64,000 bases of DNA from CAWEQW01 sp963811365 (GCA_963811365.1 CAWEQW010000014.1:128290-192289), one strand, 5' to 3'; numbered from the stretch's first letter, positions 45,058-53,045 are shown. Numbers and translations: made by a program. Notes: a model not told the origin generated them from the letters alone.

Positions 45058-46011
45058 TCAGCCGGTGACCTCGAACAGCGCGCACTGCCAGTTCAGACCG
45101 AAGCCGGCGATCGGCACCGCCACCAGCTCACCGCCGCGGGGCCGGCCGGAGCGCAGCAGGTCGTCGAGGTTGACGAAGGCGTCGCCGGCGATCAGGTGCC
45201 CGACCTCGGCGACGGAGGGCGCGTGCACTCGGGCGTCGTCGATGCCGAGCAGCCGGGCCAGGATCGGTGCGACGCGGACGTTGGTGTTCTGTGGCACGAC
45301 CCAGTCGATCTCGCGCGGACTCAGCCCGAGGCGCGTGCAGGCGGCCTCCACCACGGCGCAGGTGTAGGTGAAGAACGCACCGACCGTCTCGTCGTCGTCG
45401 GCGTCCACGAGGCCGCCGTTGGTGAGCTGGTGCACCCCGAGCAGCCGCAGCCGGCCGCGTCGGGTCGACATGGTGCAGGCCACCGCGCCGTCCGAGACCA
45501 GGTTGTACGCCTGCTCGTACGACGCGCCCTGCGGGAACCGGTCGGCGGTCAGGCACAGCACGTCCTCGAGGTCCGGCTCGGTGAGCATCAGCGCGCGGGC
45601 CACCCGGAGGCCGCCGAGCAGCCCGGTGCAGGCCTGCTGGCCGATGCCGAGGACCATCGCGCCGGGCCGACCGAGGTCGGCCTGCAGCCGGCTGCCCGGG
45701 TAGCGCATCAGGTGCTTCACGTCGCCGCTGGCCCGGAAGTCCGCCTCGTCGCCGGTGTTCGCGCTGCCCGGCAGGCAGGTCGCCCAGACGATGCCACCCA
45801 GGACCTCCGGCAGCGGCCCGAGTCCCGCCACCGCGCGGACGGCGAGGTCGTAGGCCGTCGTGTCCGGGGCGCAGGTGTGGTGCCCGGCGAAGCCGGCGTC
45901 GCGCAGCTGCGCGGGGGTCGAGACCACCAGCCCGGCCGCGTGCGCCTGCTCCACGTCACGGGTAGTGTCCCCCAGCGCCCAGGAGATCCGGTGCAGGTAG
46001 ACGTCAGGCAC
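45058..46011 (-). CDS. KAS III-like acyltransferase with altered active site
   Basis: 317 residues with the thiolase fold of FabH-type enzymes. Cys128 in GIGQQACTGLLGGLRVA is the nucleophile. Where FabH has the His of PHQAN, this protein has VVPQNTNVR (Gln241), and at the Asn position of YGNTSA it has VGHLIAGDA (His272). The decarboxylative His-Asn pair is therefore missing, so a plain condensation is unlikely; acyl transfer to O or N, as in CerJ-type KAS III, fits better. It overlaps ACP2 by 8 bases and ends operon 2. 13 bases separate its stop from the MmpL stop. Confidence 0.82.
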   Translation of the reverse strand: MPDVYLHRISWALGDTTRDVEQAHAAGLVVSTPAQLRDAGFAGHHTCAPDTTAYDLAVRAVAGLGPLPEVLGGIVWATCLPGSANTGDEADFRASGDVKHLMRYPGSRLQADLGRPGAMVLGIGQQACTGLLGGLRVARALMLTEPDLEDVLCLTADRFPQGASYEQAYNLVSDGAVACTMSTRRGRLRLLGVHQLTNGGLVDADDDETVGAFFTYTCAVVEAACTRLGLSPREIDWVVPQNTNVRVAPILARLLGIDDARVHAPSVAEVGHLIAGDAFVNLDDLLRSGRPRGGELVAVPIAGFGLNWQCALFEVTG

Positions 46012-46234
46012 GGGACTCCACCAGGTCGACCACGTCGCCCACGGTGCGCAGCCGCTGCACGTCGGTGTGGTCGAACCGGACCCGGAACTCGTCCTGCAGC
46101 TCGAGGACCAGCTCCACCAGCACGAACGAGTCGACGGCCAGCTCGGCGAGCTCGGTGTCCGGCCCCACCCGCTCGCGCGGCCGGCGCAGCACCTCGGCGA
46201 CCCGTTCGAGGACCCGGTCCGCCAGGGCGCTCAC
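46004..46234 (-). CDS. Acyl carrier protein 2
   Basis: 76 residues, VSALADRVLERVAEVL at helix 1 and AELAVDSFVLVELVLELQDE at helix 2, with the phosphopantetheine Ser in DSF rather than the usual DSL. GTG 46234 overlaps the diiron gene stop (GTGA); its own stop overlaps the KAS III-like gene, for which it is the likely partner. Confidence 0.88.
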   Translation of the reverse strand: MSALADRVLERVAEVLRRPRERVGPDTELAELAVDSFVLVELVLELQDEFRVRFDHTDVQRLRTVGDVVDLVESRA

Positions 46235-46905
46235 CGCGCACCACCGGCGCGCTGGAGCAGGAATCCGAGCCGGTCCTCGTGCTCGCGCAGCGTGGCCGCG
46301 TAGACCTCGCGGTCGGCGTCCTGGTATCGGCGTACCGTGCACCGGACGTGCTCGGCGCCGTACTCCCCCTCCATGTCCCTCAGCGCCCGGCGCACCCAGG
46401 CGATGTGCCAGCGCTCGTCGACCATGATCGTGCCCAGGGTCCGGGCCACCGCCGGCTCGATGCCTGGGACGGCGAGATGCCGGGCGTACTGGTTGACCAC
46501 GCGCCGCTCGAAGACGGAGGTGACCGCCAGCACCTCCATGAGGTTCGCCGGGAGTCCGGCGGCGGCGAGGTACTGGTCCTGGTAGGAGACCCCGAGCTTG
46601 AGCGCGCTGGCGCCCAGCTCGCTGATGCAGTCGGTCCAGTACCGCGCGTGCTGGGCCTCGTCGGCGAAGTGCCGGGTCAGGTCCTCCTGCACCGGACCCG
46701 GCGGCTGGGCGCGCGCCAGCCGGCCGAAGAACAGCGCGCCGCTGATCTCCGAGCTGCGGTAGTAGCTGAGCAGCCACCGCTGCGTGTCGCCGAGCGCGGT
46801 GCGCGCGGGCGCCAGCTCCGGGTCGCCGAGGACCGGGTCGGGCAGCCCGCCGTCCTCGAGGCGCCGCTCGATCTCGTCCTGGGTCAGCTGGGTCGTCCGG
46901 CTCAT
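46231..46905 (-). CDS. Ferritin-like diiron protein
   Basis: 224 residues, four-helix bundle with a full set of diiron ligands: Glu53 (SSEISGAL), Glu83-x-x-His86 (DEAQHARYW), Glu133 (FERRVVNQY) and Glu164-x-x-His167 (DERWHIAWV). Length and spacing resemble soluble ferritin-like oxygenases or desaturases. Position between a phosphopantetheinyl transferase and ACP2 suggests a carrier-bound substrate. The reaction (hydroxylation, desaturation or N-oxidation) cannot be told. Confidence 0.82.
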   Translation of the reverse strand: MSRTTQLTQDEIERRLEDGGLPDPVLGDPELAPARTALGDTQRWLLSYYRSSEISGALFFGRLARAQPPGPVQEDLTRHFADEAQHARYWTDCISELGASALKLGVSYQDQYLAAAGLPANLMEVLAVTSVFERRVVNQYARHLAVPGIEPAVARTLGTIMVDERWHIAWVRRALRDMEGEYGAEHVRCTVRRYQDADREVYAATLREHEDRLGFLLQRAGGAR

Positions 46906-47525
46906 GCCGACGTCCTCTCGGGTAGCGCGATCGCGAGCAGCAGGCCGGGCAGGAGGAAGGACCGGAAACCGAACCGCCGCCGGCCGCGGGTTGCGACGCC
47001 TTCGGTGCCGCCCGGGGTGTGGCAGATCTCGGAGACCCGGTAGTCACGCAGCAGCAGCCCGGCATTGTCGAGGTCGGCCTTGAACACCGCCTCCTTCACC
47101 GTCCAGAGCTGCTGGAGCGCGCCCGGGTCGCCGGCCTGCTCCCGGTCTGCCAGGAAGTAGCGGGCCGTGCGCGGGTCCACGGTCCGGGGAAGCTCGACGT
47201 CCACGCCGACCCCGGCGGCCGGGCAGGACCGCACGCCGACGGCGACCGCGCAGCCGGCACTGTGCGAGAGCGACAGCGCTGGGTGCGGGAACCGGACCGT
47301 GAGCGGGTCGGAGCGGTCGCCGCGCTTGTCCAGCACCCGGGCCAGAGCCGAGCGGCCGAGGCGGAACTCGTGCTCGCGGTAGCCGCCGGACCCGGCCGCC
47401 GCCATCGCGACCGCGACGTGCAGCGTGTCGCCGAGGAGGCCCTCGAGCGTGGCCTCCAGGCTCTGCGCGGCACGAGCCGTGTCGCGGCCGGCGAGCGGGT
47501 GCGGGAGGAGGTCAGGCCGGGACAC
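46902..47525 (-). CDS. Sfp-type 4'-phosphopantetheinyl transferase
   Basis: 207 residues with LSLSHSAGCAVAVGV, GVGVDVELPR (metal Asp/Glu) and LWTVKEAVFKA (W-x-x-KEA), the three signatures of the family. It should attach phosphopantetheine to ACP1, ACP2 and carrier protein 3 of this cluster. GTG start 47525 overlaps the reductase stop by 14 bases; the stop overlaps the diiron gene by 4. Confidence 0.9.
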   Translation of the reverse strand: MSRPDLLPHPLAGRDTARAAQSLEATLEGLLGDTLHVAVAMAAAGSGGYREHEFRLGRSALARVLDKRGDRSDPLTVRFPHPALSLSHSAGCAVAVGVRSCPAAGVGVDVELPRTVDPRTARYFLADREQAGDPGALQQLWTVKEAVFKADLDNAGLLLRDYRVSEICHTPGGTEGVATRGRRRFGFRSFLLPGLLLAIALPERTSA

Positions 47526-48603
47526 GCGAGCCCTCCCGCCGGAGCAGCGCCTCGCAGGTGGCCGCGAACACGGCCGCGGCGTCGTCCGGCCGGTAGCCGG
47601 GCAACAGCCGGCGCAGCGCGTCGTTGCCGACCTGCTTGGGCACGTAGAGCTGGCGGGCGAACGGCAGCAGGCTGCCGAGCGCCTGCCCGAGCACCCCGCC
47701 GCCGAACGAGCCGACCCCCTCGGCCAGCAGACCGAAGGCCGTCAGGTCGGCGAAGCGCGGCGGGCGTACGCCGCGGGCCCGGAAGCCGGGGTCCGCGGAG
47801 AACACCTCGAGCGCGACCCGGACCGCCTCACCGAGCGTCAGCGAGTCCTGGGCCCGGTGCGCCACGTGCACGAAACCGCTCGCACGGGTGCGCACAGCCG
47901 CCTGGAGCGCGCTGGCGACCAGATCCCCGGTGACCAGGTAGAGCGGTGTGGCCGGGTCACCGGGCATCAGGCTCAGCAGGCCGTGGCGCAGCAGGGCCAG
48001 CGTGTTGTGCACCGCGTTGTGGGTGCCGGCCATGCCGGAGGAGTCGTCCGCCGCGACCGTGGACAGCCGCAGCACGGCGACCGGGACGTCGAGGCCCGCG
48101 CCCAGGGTGAGCTGCTCGGCCCGCCACTTCGACCGCTCGTACTCGTTCGCGAACCCGGCCGCGGAGTCGAGCGGGGCCTCCTCGACCGCCCCGGTCCGCA
48201 GTCCCGACGCATACACGGTGCTCGCCAGCACCAGGCTCCGCAGCCGGGTGCAGCGGCCGGCCAGCTCGAGCACCCGTCCGGTGCCGGCACGGTTGACCGC
48301 GTCTGCGTCGACGGCGGAGACCGCGAAGGAGGTGACTGCAGCCAGGTGCACGATGCCGGACAGCGCCGCGGGGTCGACCCGGGCGAACGGATCGGGGTCG
48401 CGCAGGTCGCCACCGGCGAGCCGCACCCGGCCGCTCGCCAGCTCCCGCGACGTGACGGTCCCGCCCAGCCGGTCCAGCGCGGACGCGGTGTCGCGGGCGC
48501 GGGTCCACAGCAGCAGGTCGTCGTCACCGGCGGCCAGCAGGTGCCGCACCAGCAGCCGCCCGACGTACCCGTCCGCACCGGTCACCAGCAGTCGCTCACG
48601 CAT
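47512..48603 (-). CDS. Thioester-reductase-like NAD(P)-dependent protein
   Basis: 363 residues of the extended SDR family. Rossmann motif VTGADGYVGRLLVRHL, GIVHLAAVTSFAVS, and the catalytic pair in NEYERSKWRAEQL (Tyr-x-x-x-Lys). The later YLVTGDLVASALQAAV resembles the thioester-reductase branch (Lys2/carboxylic acid reductase R domain) that frees aldehydes or alcohols from carrier proteins. In this operon the substrate is likely the aminoacyl or acyl group on a carrier protein. Overlaps the ligase gene by 8 bases. Confidence 0.82.
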   Translation of the reverse strand: MRERLLVTGADGYVGRLLVRHLLAAGDDDLLLWTRARDTASALDRLGGTVTSRELASGRVRLAGGDLRDPDPFARVDPAALSGIVHLAAVTSFAVSAVDADAVNRAGTGRVLELAGRCTRLRSLVLASTVYASGLRTGAVEEAPLDSAAGFANEYERSKWRAEQLTLGAGLDVPVAVLRLSTVAADDSSGMAGTHNAVHNTLALLRHGLLSLMPGDPATPLYLVTGDLVASALQAAVRTRASGFVHVAHRAQDSLTLGEAVRVALEVFSADPGFRARGVRPPRFADLTAFGLLAEGVGSFGGGVLGQALGSLLPFARQLYVPKQVGNDALRRLLPGYRPDDAAAVFAATCEALLRREGSRVPA

Positions 48604-49468
48604 GCGCCGGCGCCCCCGCCCCGGCCGCGGCCATCGGGTCGGGCCAGGACACCGGGTCCGGACCCCACCGCTCGGAGACCACCGCGAGCCAGCGCTCCAG
48701 CCCGAGGGCCACGCAGCCGGACTGCGCCGGCTCGCCGTCACGGCTGATCGCGAAGGCGTCGCCGAAGTGCTCGTGGTGCCGGTTGACCGAGGCGACCGCG
48801 AGGTCATCGACCACCGACTCGTCCTTGACCGGCTGCAGCCGCTGGTACAGGTAGCCGCCGTGACGGGCCGGCTGGAAGAACGGGTCGGTGGCGCCGACCC
48901 AGTCCTGCCGAAGGCCGAGGCCGGCCGACAGCCGCTCGACGAGGGCGCGACCGCGCTCCAGCAGGTCAGTGACCTCCTCGCCCGTGCCGACGCAGACCAC
49001 CTCGCGCATGCTGAACGCCCATTGCCGCCGCAGGGGCACGAAGTGGCTCTCCCGCCGGAAGCAGGTCGCCCGCGTCGTCACCAGGGCCCGCTCCGCGAGG
49101 GGTCCGCTGAGCGACGGGTACACCGGATAGCAGGCGGCCGGCGTCAGCGCGTGCTCGACGGCGGCGTGCTCCCGGAGCGGCAGCGTGCGGGTCGCCGGCG
49201 TGCACCCGGCGGCGAACCGCTCGGTGGCCGCGTCGTCGTCCGGCAGGCTGACCGGGAGCGTCATCAGGTGCGGGAAGGAGCGGAAGTAGTCGATCCGGGC
49301 CAGGTCCACGACCGCCACCACAGGCGGGTAGAGCCGCTCGACCGCCGACCACGTCGTCGCTTCGGCGACCACCGCCGCGTCCAGGCGCTGCATCCAGGCG
49401 AGCGCGGGTCCGGCCAGGGCGACGGTGCCGTGTGACATCGCGGTGACGCCGTGCGGGAGGCGGGCCAT
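48596..49468 (-). CDS. Amino acid:[carrier protein] ligase (class II aaRS-like)
   Basis: 290 residues. It resembles stand-alone catalytic cores of atypical seryl-tRNA synthetases that charge carrier proteins instead of tRNA. Class II motif 2 is TTRATCFRRESHFVPLRR followed by WAFSMREVVCVG; motif 3 is SGCVALGLERW. Cys136 and Cys252 are placed like zinc-binding Cys of the family. No tRNA-binding arm is present. It is one base from the carrier protein 3 gene, which is its expected partner. Known relatives prefer small amino acids such as Gly or Ala, so the same is likely but not proven here. Confidence 0.8.
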   Translation of the reverse strand: MARLPHGVTAMSHGTVALAGPALAWMQRLDAAVVAEATTWSAVERLYPPVVAVVDLARIDYFRSFPHLMTLPVSLPDDDAATERFAAGCTPATRTLPLREHAAVEHALTPAACYPVYPSLSGPLAERALVTTRATCFRRESHFVPLRRQWAFSMREVVCVGTGEEVTDLLERGRALVERLSAGLGLRQDWVGATDPFFQPARHGGYLYQRLQPVKDESVVDDLAVASVNRHHEHFGDAFAISRDGEPAQSGCVALGLERWLAVVSERWGPDPVSWPDPMAAAGAGAPAHA

Positions 49469-49469
49469 C

Positions 49470-49718
49470 TCACTGCTCCGAGTCGAGGAACGCCTCGACG
49501 ATCGTGTCGATGCTGCGGAACGAACCCGGGCCCATCCGCCGTACGTCGACCGGGGCGCAACGCAGCGACTCGAGGAGCAGCAGCATGTCCACGAGGTGCA
49601 GCGAGGTGACCAGACGGTCGCCGAGCAGTGGTGTCTCGTCGGTCAGCGCGGTGGGGTCCAGCCCCGGGTTGCGCTCCAGCACGAACCTGCGCAGCGCCAC
49701 CCGAGCCTCGCCGCTCAC
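49470..49718 (-). CDS. Carrier protein 3, partner of the amino acid ligase
   Basis: 82 residues. The putative phosphopantetheine Ser is in LVTSLHLVDMLLLLESL, where the usual DSL is TSL, as in carrier proteins that go with aaRS-like ligases. The later PGSFRSIDTIVEAFLD also fits that group. GTG 49718 overlaps the AurF-like stop (GTGA). Sits between the N-oxygenase and the ligase. Confidence 0.78.
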   Translation of the reverse strand: MSGEARVALRRFVLERNPGLDPTALTDETPLLGDRLVTSLHLVDMLLLLESLRCAPVDVRRMGPGSFRSIDTIVEAFLDSEQ

Positions 49719-50602
49719 AGGACCACCGGCCCGGTCACGATGCCGCTGCGGGCCAGGAAGGCGAGACAGCGGCGGCTCAGCGCGGCGCGCTGGGCCCGGG
49801 CGTAGGCGGACCCGTGCGCCTCGGCCGCCAGCCCCCACGGGTCCGGCAGCCCGGCGTCCCGGTAGACCTGCGGGTTGTAGAACGTGCGCCACATCGCCTG
49901 CAGGAAGCCGACCAGCGCGGCGCCGGCGTGCTCCCGCAGGCTGTCGCTCCAGACGTCGCGTCCCTCGTTCCAGAGCCGGCTCACCATGGTTCGGCCGAAA
50001 GCGAGGTGCCGCCTCTCCTCGTGGTGGTGGTTCGCGTTGATCCAACGGGCGACCGGGTGCACCGACGGGTCACCGGCGGTGATCCGGTTCAGCGCGTCGA
50101 CGACGTCCTCGAACAGGTATACCCGGGCGAAGAACAGGAAGTCCGCGCACTCCTCCGGGTCGCCGCCCAACGAGAGCATCCGGTCCGGGTAGAGGCCGCC
50201 GCCGTACCGGCGGCAGAACTCCGCGAAGTACACGCTGTGCTTGTTCTCCTCGTCGAGCATGTGGTGCAGGTACGGCGTGACGTCCTCGTGGCCGGGCGCG
50301 TTGAGCCGGGCGGTGATGCCCTGCATGAGGCCCGTCTCGCCGTGGATGTTGGCGCTGAAGAAGGCGACCGCGTCCCAGAAGCTGACCAGCCTCCGGGTGT
50401 CGTCGTCGAGCTCGCGCCACGTCGCCGTGCCCTTGAGGGACACGACCGGCTCGCTGGTGAACCACTGGTGCCGGTCCACGGCGGCGGGCCAGTCGTCGAA
50501 GGAGAAGCCCGGCTGGTACTCGGCGACGGACTTCCGGCACAGCCGCCCGACGAGGGCGGCCACCTCCTCGTCGGTGCGGGTCAGCAGCGGGGTGTGCGAC
50601 AT
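49715..50602 (-). CDS. AurF-type diiron N-oxygenase
   Basis: 295 residues. The iron ligands of AurF (4 Glu, 3 His) can all be placed with identical local spacing: Glu89 (NIHGETGL), Glu119-x-x-His122 (DEENKHSVYF), Glu165 (LFEDVVDA), His192, Glu196 and His199 (NHHHEERRHLAFG). AurF/CmlI enzymes oxidise amines to hydroxylamines, nitroso or nitro groups, some on carrier-bound substrates. As first gene of operon 2, next to carrier protein 3 and the aminoacyl ligase, it probably oxidises the nitrogen of an aminoacyl-carrier protein. ATG 50602 with GGGAG upstream. Confidence 0.85.
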   Translation of the reverse strand: MSHTPLLTRTDEEVAALVGRLCRKSVAEYQPGFSFDDWPAAVDRHQWFTSEPVVSLKGTATWRELDDDTRRLVSFWDAVAFFSANIHGETGLMQGITARLNAPGHEDVTPYLHHMLDEENKHSVYFAEFCRRYGGGLYPDRMLSLGGDPEECADFLFFARVYLFEDVVDALNRITAGDPSVHPVARWINANHHHEERRHLAFGRTMVSRLWNEGRDVWSDSLREHAGAALVGFLQAMWRTFYNPQVYRDAGLPDPWGLAAEAHGSAYARAQRAALSRRCLAFLARSGIVTGPVVL

Positions 50603-50655
50603 GTGCTCTCCCTGCGGGTCGGGCGTCTGACCTACCAGGGGTGCCGGCAGGGGCT

Positions 50656-50685
50656 CCTGATACGTCCGTTCCCCGGGGTATCAGG
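50656..50685. promoter_or_regulatory. Cluster operator 2: palindrome in divergent AurF/BtaA promoter
   Basis: CCTGATAC (50656-50663) and GTATCAGG (50678-50685) are perfect complements with a 14-base spacer. The core TGATAC-N14-GTATCA has the same sequence and spacing as operator 1 at 42647-42672, while the spacers differ. It lies 54 bases upstream of the AurF-like start and 82 upstream of the BtaA-like start. Confidence 0.78.
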
Positions 50686-50766
50686 GCACGGCCCCGGCGC
50701 CTCTCTTGGAGCGCGGCGGCCCGCCGGCCGCAGGACCCCGTCACCTCTCAGAGACCCGGAGCCGAC

Positions 50767-51621
50767 ATGCGCAGAGAACGGCTGGTGTTCGGCCAGATGT
50801 TCGAGGACCACGCGGTCGACGTCGCCGCCCTGCCCGTCGGTCGGGTGCTGTGCGTGGCGTCGGCCGGCGACACGGCGTTCGCGCTCGCGGCCCGAGGCAG
50901 CGAGGTCACCGCGGTCGACGTCAGCGCAGCGCAGCTCGGGTACGTCGCGCAGCGGCTGGCCGGCGGACCGGTCTGCGCCGGCTCCGCCGACCGGCTGCTG
51001 CACGTCGGCCGTCAGGTGCTGCGCCACACCGGTTGGCGGCACGCGGACCTCGCGTCGTTCTGTGATCTCGACGACCCGACCGCACAGACCGCGGTGTGGC
51101 GGCACCAGCTCGACACCAGAGGCTTCCGTGCCGTGCTCGGCAGCGTGCTCAGTCCCGCGTCGGTGTGGTCCGCGGGGTTCTCGGCGTTCACCGGCGGCCT
51201 CCCGGACCGCTTCGACCGCCTGATGCGCGAGCGGCTGGCTGCCGGGATCGCCACCCACCCGAACCGAACCAACCCTTTCCTGCGTCGGCTGCTCACCGGC
51301 GAGCCGGTGCCCGTGCCGGTCCCGGACGCTCATGCGGTGCGGCTGCTCCAGGCCGACCTGCTCACCCACCTCGAGCAGGTCACGGCAGCGTCGTACGACG
51401 GGTTCAGCCTGTCGAACGTGCTGGACGGCGCGGGCCCCGCGTATGCCGACCGGCTGCACGCAGCCGTCCGGCGAGCCGCCACTCCCGGCGCCGTCGCGGT
51501 GTACCGCAGCTTCGCGCCGGCCAGGGTCGTGGCACATGCCCGGGCCGCGCGCGGCGACCAGTCGATGCTCTGGGGCTCGCTGGTCGTCGACCGGATCGGT
51601 GCGGTCGAGGCCGTCGCGTGA
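50767..51621 (+). CDS. BtaA-like SAM 3-amino-3-carboxypropyl transferase
   Basis: 284 residues of the DUF3419 family: RLVFGQMFEDHAVDVAAL at the start, the SAM site VLCVASAGDTAFALAARG and VTAVDVSAAQLGYVAQRL, and late SYDGFSLSNVLDG. BtaA makes the homoserine ether of betaine lipids, and the isonocardicin synthase Nat does a similar aminocarboxypropyl transfer in an antibiotic pathway. No BtaB-like methyltransferase is nearby, so a cluster-specific transfer onto the product is favoured over betaine-lipid synthesis. Confidence 0.85.
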   Translation: MRRERLVFGQMFEDHAVDVAALPVGRVLCVASAGDTAFALAARGSEVTAVDVSAAQLGYVAQRLAGGPVCAGSADRLLHVGRQVLRHTGWRHADLASFCDLDDPTAQTAVWRHQLDTRGFRAVLGSVLSPASVWSAGFSAFTGGLPDRFDRLMRERLAAGIATHPNRTNPFLRRLLTGEPVPVPVPDAHAVRLLQADLLTHLEQVTAASYDGFSLSNVLDGAGPAYADRLHAAVRRAATPGAVAVYRSFAPARVVAHARAARGDQSMLWGSLVVDRIGAVEAVA

Positions 51622-53045
51622 GCCGGTGGCGCACCCTCGCGGTGGTCTCCACCGCCCTGTTCATGGTGACCCTGGACAACCTGGTGGTGACCACCGCGCT
51701 GCCGAGCATCCGGGCCGACCTGGACGCCTCGCTGTCGCAGCTCGAGGGCGTGGTGAACGCCTACACCCTGACCTTCGGGGTGCTGATGCTGCTCGGGGCG
51801 GCGGCCGGGGAGCGCTTCGGCAGGCGGCGTACGTTCACTCTCGGCCTGCTGCTGTTCACGGTGGCCTCGGCCGGGTGCGCTCTGGCCCCGTCGGTGGAGG
51901 AGCTGGTGGCGGCGCGCGCGATGCAGGGTGTCGGAGGCGCCGTCGTGCTGCCCCTGAGCCTCACCCTGCTCGCGGACGCGTTCCCCGAGGACGGTCGCGG
52001 GCTCGCGCTCGGCATCTGGTCGGGCACCAGCGGGCTCGGCGTGGCGCTCGGTCCGCTCGTCGGCGGCGCGGTCGTCGACGCCGGCTCGTGGCGTTGGGTG
52101 TTCTGGCTCAACGTCCCGGTCGGACTGGCCGCGACCGCCGCCTGCGCGCTGCTTGCGCCGGGGTCGGCCCACCGCCGGCGCCTCGACGTCCGCGGCGCCG
52201 TGCTGGGCACCGTCGGGCTCGCCGGTGTGCTCATCGCGCTCGGCGGCGCCGCACGGGACGGCTGGCTGTCGCCGCGCGTCGGCATCCCGATGCTGGTCGG
52301 AGCGGCGTCGCTGACGGCTTTCGTGGCCTGGGAGAGCGTCGCGCCCGAGCCGATGTTGCCGCTGCGGCTGTTCGGCTCGCCGGTCTTCCGGGCGGTCAAC
52401 GTTGTGAACGTGACGATGTACTTCGGGATGTTCGGCAGCATCTTCCTGCTCGCCCCGTTCCTGCAGATCGTGCAGGGCCTGTCCCCCCTGGCCGCAGGAG
52501 TGCGGATCCTCCCGTGGACGCTGATGCCGCTGCTGGTCTCCCCGCTCGCCGGGATCTACGGCGACCGAGTGGGGGCCCGCCGCCTGGTCGGCACCGGCGT
52601 GGTGCTGCAGGCGACGGCGCTGGGCTGGATCGCGCTGGTGCTCTCTCCGGGCCTGACGTTCGCCCAGCTCCTGCTTCCCTGCCTGCTCGGTGGGGCCGGG
52701 ATGGCACTGGTCTACCCGCCGACCGCCGGCTCGATGCTCGCCTCGGTGCCGGAGGCGGACACCGGCCTGGCCTCCGGCGCCGTCAACGCACTGCGCGAGC
52801 TCGCCGGTGCGGTCGGCATCGCCTGCCTGGCCACGGTGTTCGCCGCGTCCGGTGGTGCACCGGCGCCCTCGTCGTACGTGACCGGGCTGGTGCCCGCGCT
52901 CGTCGTCGGCGGGGCCGTGCTGGCGTGCGGGCTGCTCGCGGTGCGCCAGCTTCCCGGGCCGGCCCGGCCGACCACTGACGCGGCGTGCACCGCGGTGGCC
53001 ACCGTGGGCGCGACGTCGCGGTCGAGTCGGGACGCGACGAGGTAG
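51618..53045 (+). CDS. MFS drug/product exporter (DHA2-like)
   Basis: 475 residues, 13 to 14 helices. Motif A GERFGRRRTFTLG, motif C region SGLGVALGPLVGGAVVD, and ALPSIRADLDASLSQLEGVV near the start. GTG 51618 overlaps the BtaA-like stop (GTGA), so the two are coupled. It likely exports the cluster product or gives self-resistance, alongside the MmpL exporter. Its stop faces sppA 29 bases away; the gap shows only a weak GC hairpin. Confidence 0.92.
   Translation: MSRWRTLAVVSTALFMVTLDNLVVTTALPSIRADLDASLSQLEGVVNAYTLTFGVLMLLGAAAGERFGRRRTFTLGLLLFTVASAGCALAPSVEELVAARAMQGVGGAVVLPLSLTLLADAFPEDGRGLALGIWSGTSGLGVALGPLVGGAVVDAGSWRWVFWLNVPVGLAATAACALLAPGSAHRRRLDVRGAVLGTVGLAGVLIALGGAARDGWLSPRVGIPMLVGAASLTAFVAWESVAPEPMLPLRLFGSPVFRAVNVVNVTMYFGMFGSIFLLAPFLQIVQGLSPLAAGVRILPWTLMPLLVSPLAGIYGDRVGARRLVGTGVVLQATALGWIALVLSPGLTFAQLLLPCLLGGAGMALVYPPTAGSMLASVPEADTGLASGAVNALRELAGAVGIACLATVFAASGGAPAPSSYVTGLVPALVVGGAVLACGLLAVRQLPGPARPTTDAACTAVATVGATSRSSRDATR

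Noticed and set aside
45044..45058. Terminator between the convergent MmpL and KAS III-like genes
   Set aside because: The gap is only 13 bases and holds no inverted repeat.
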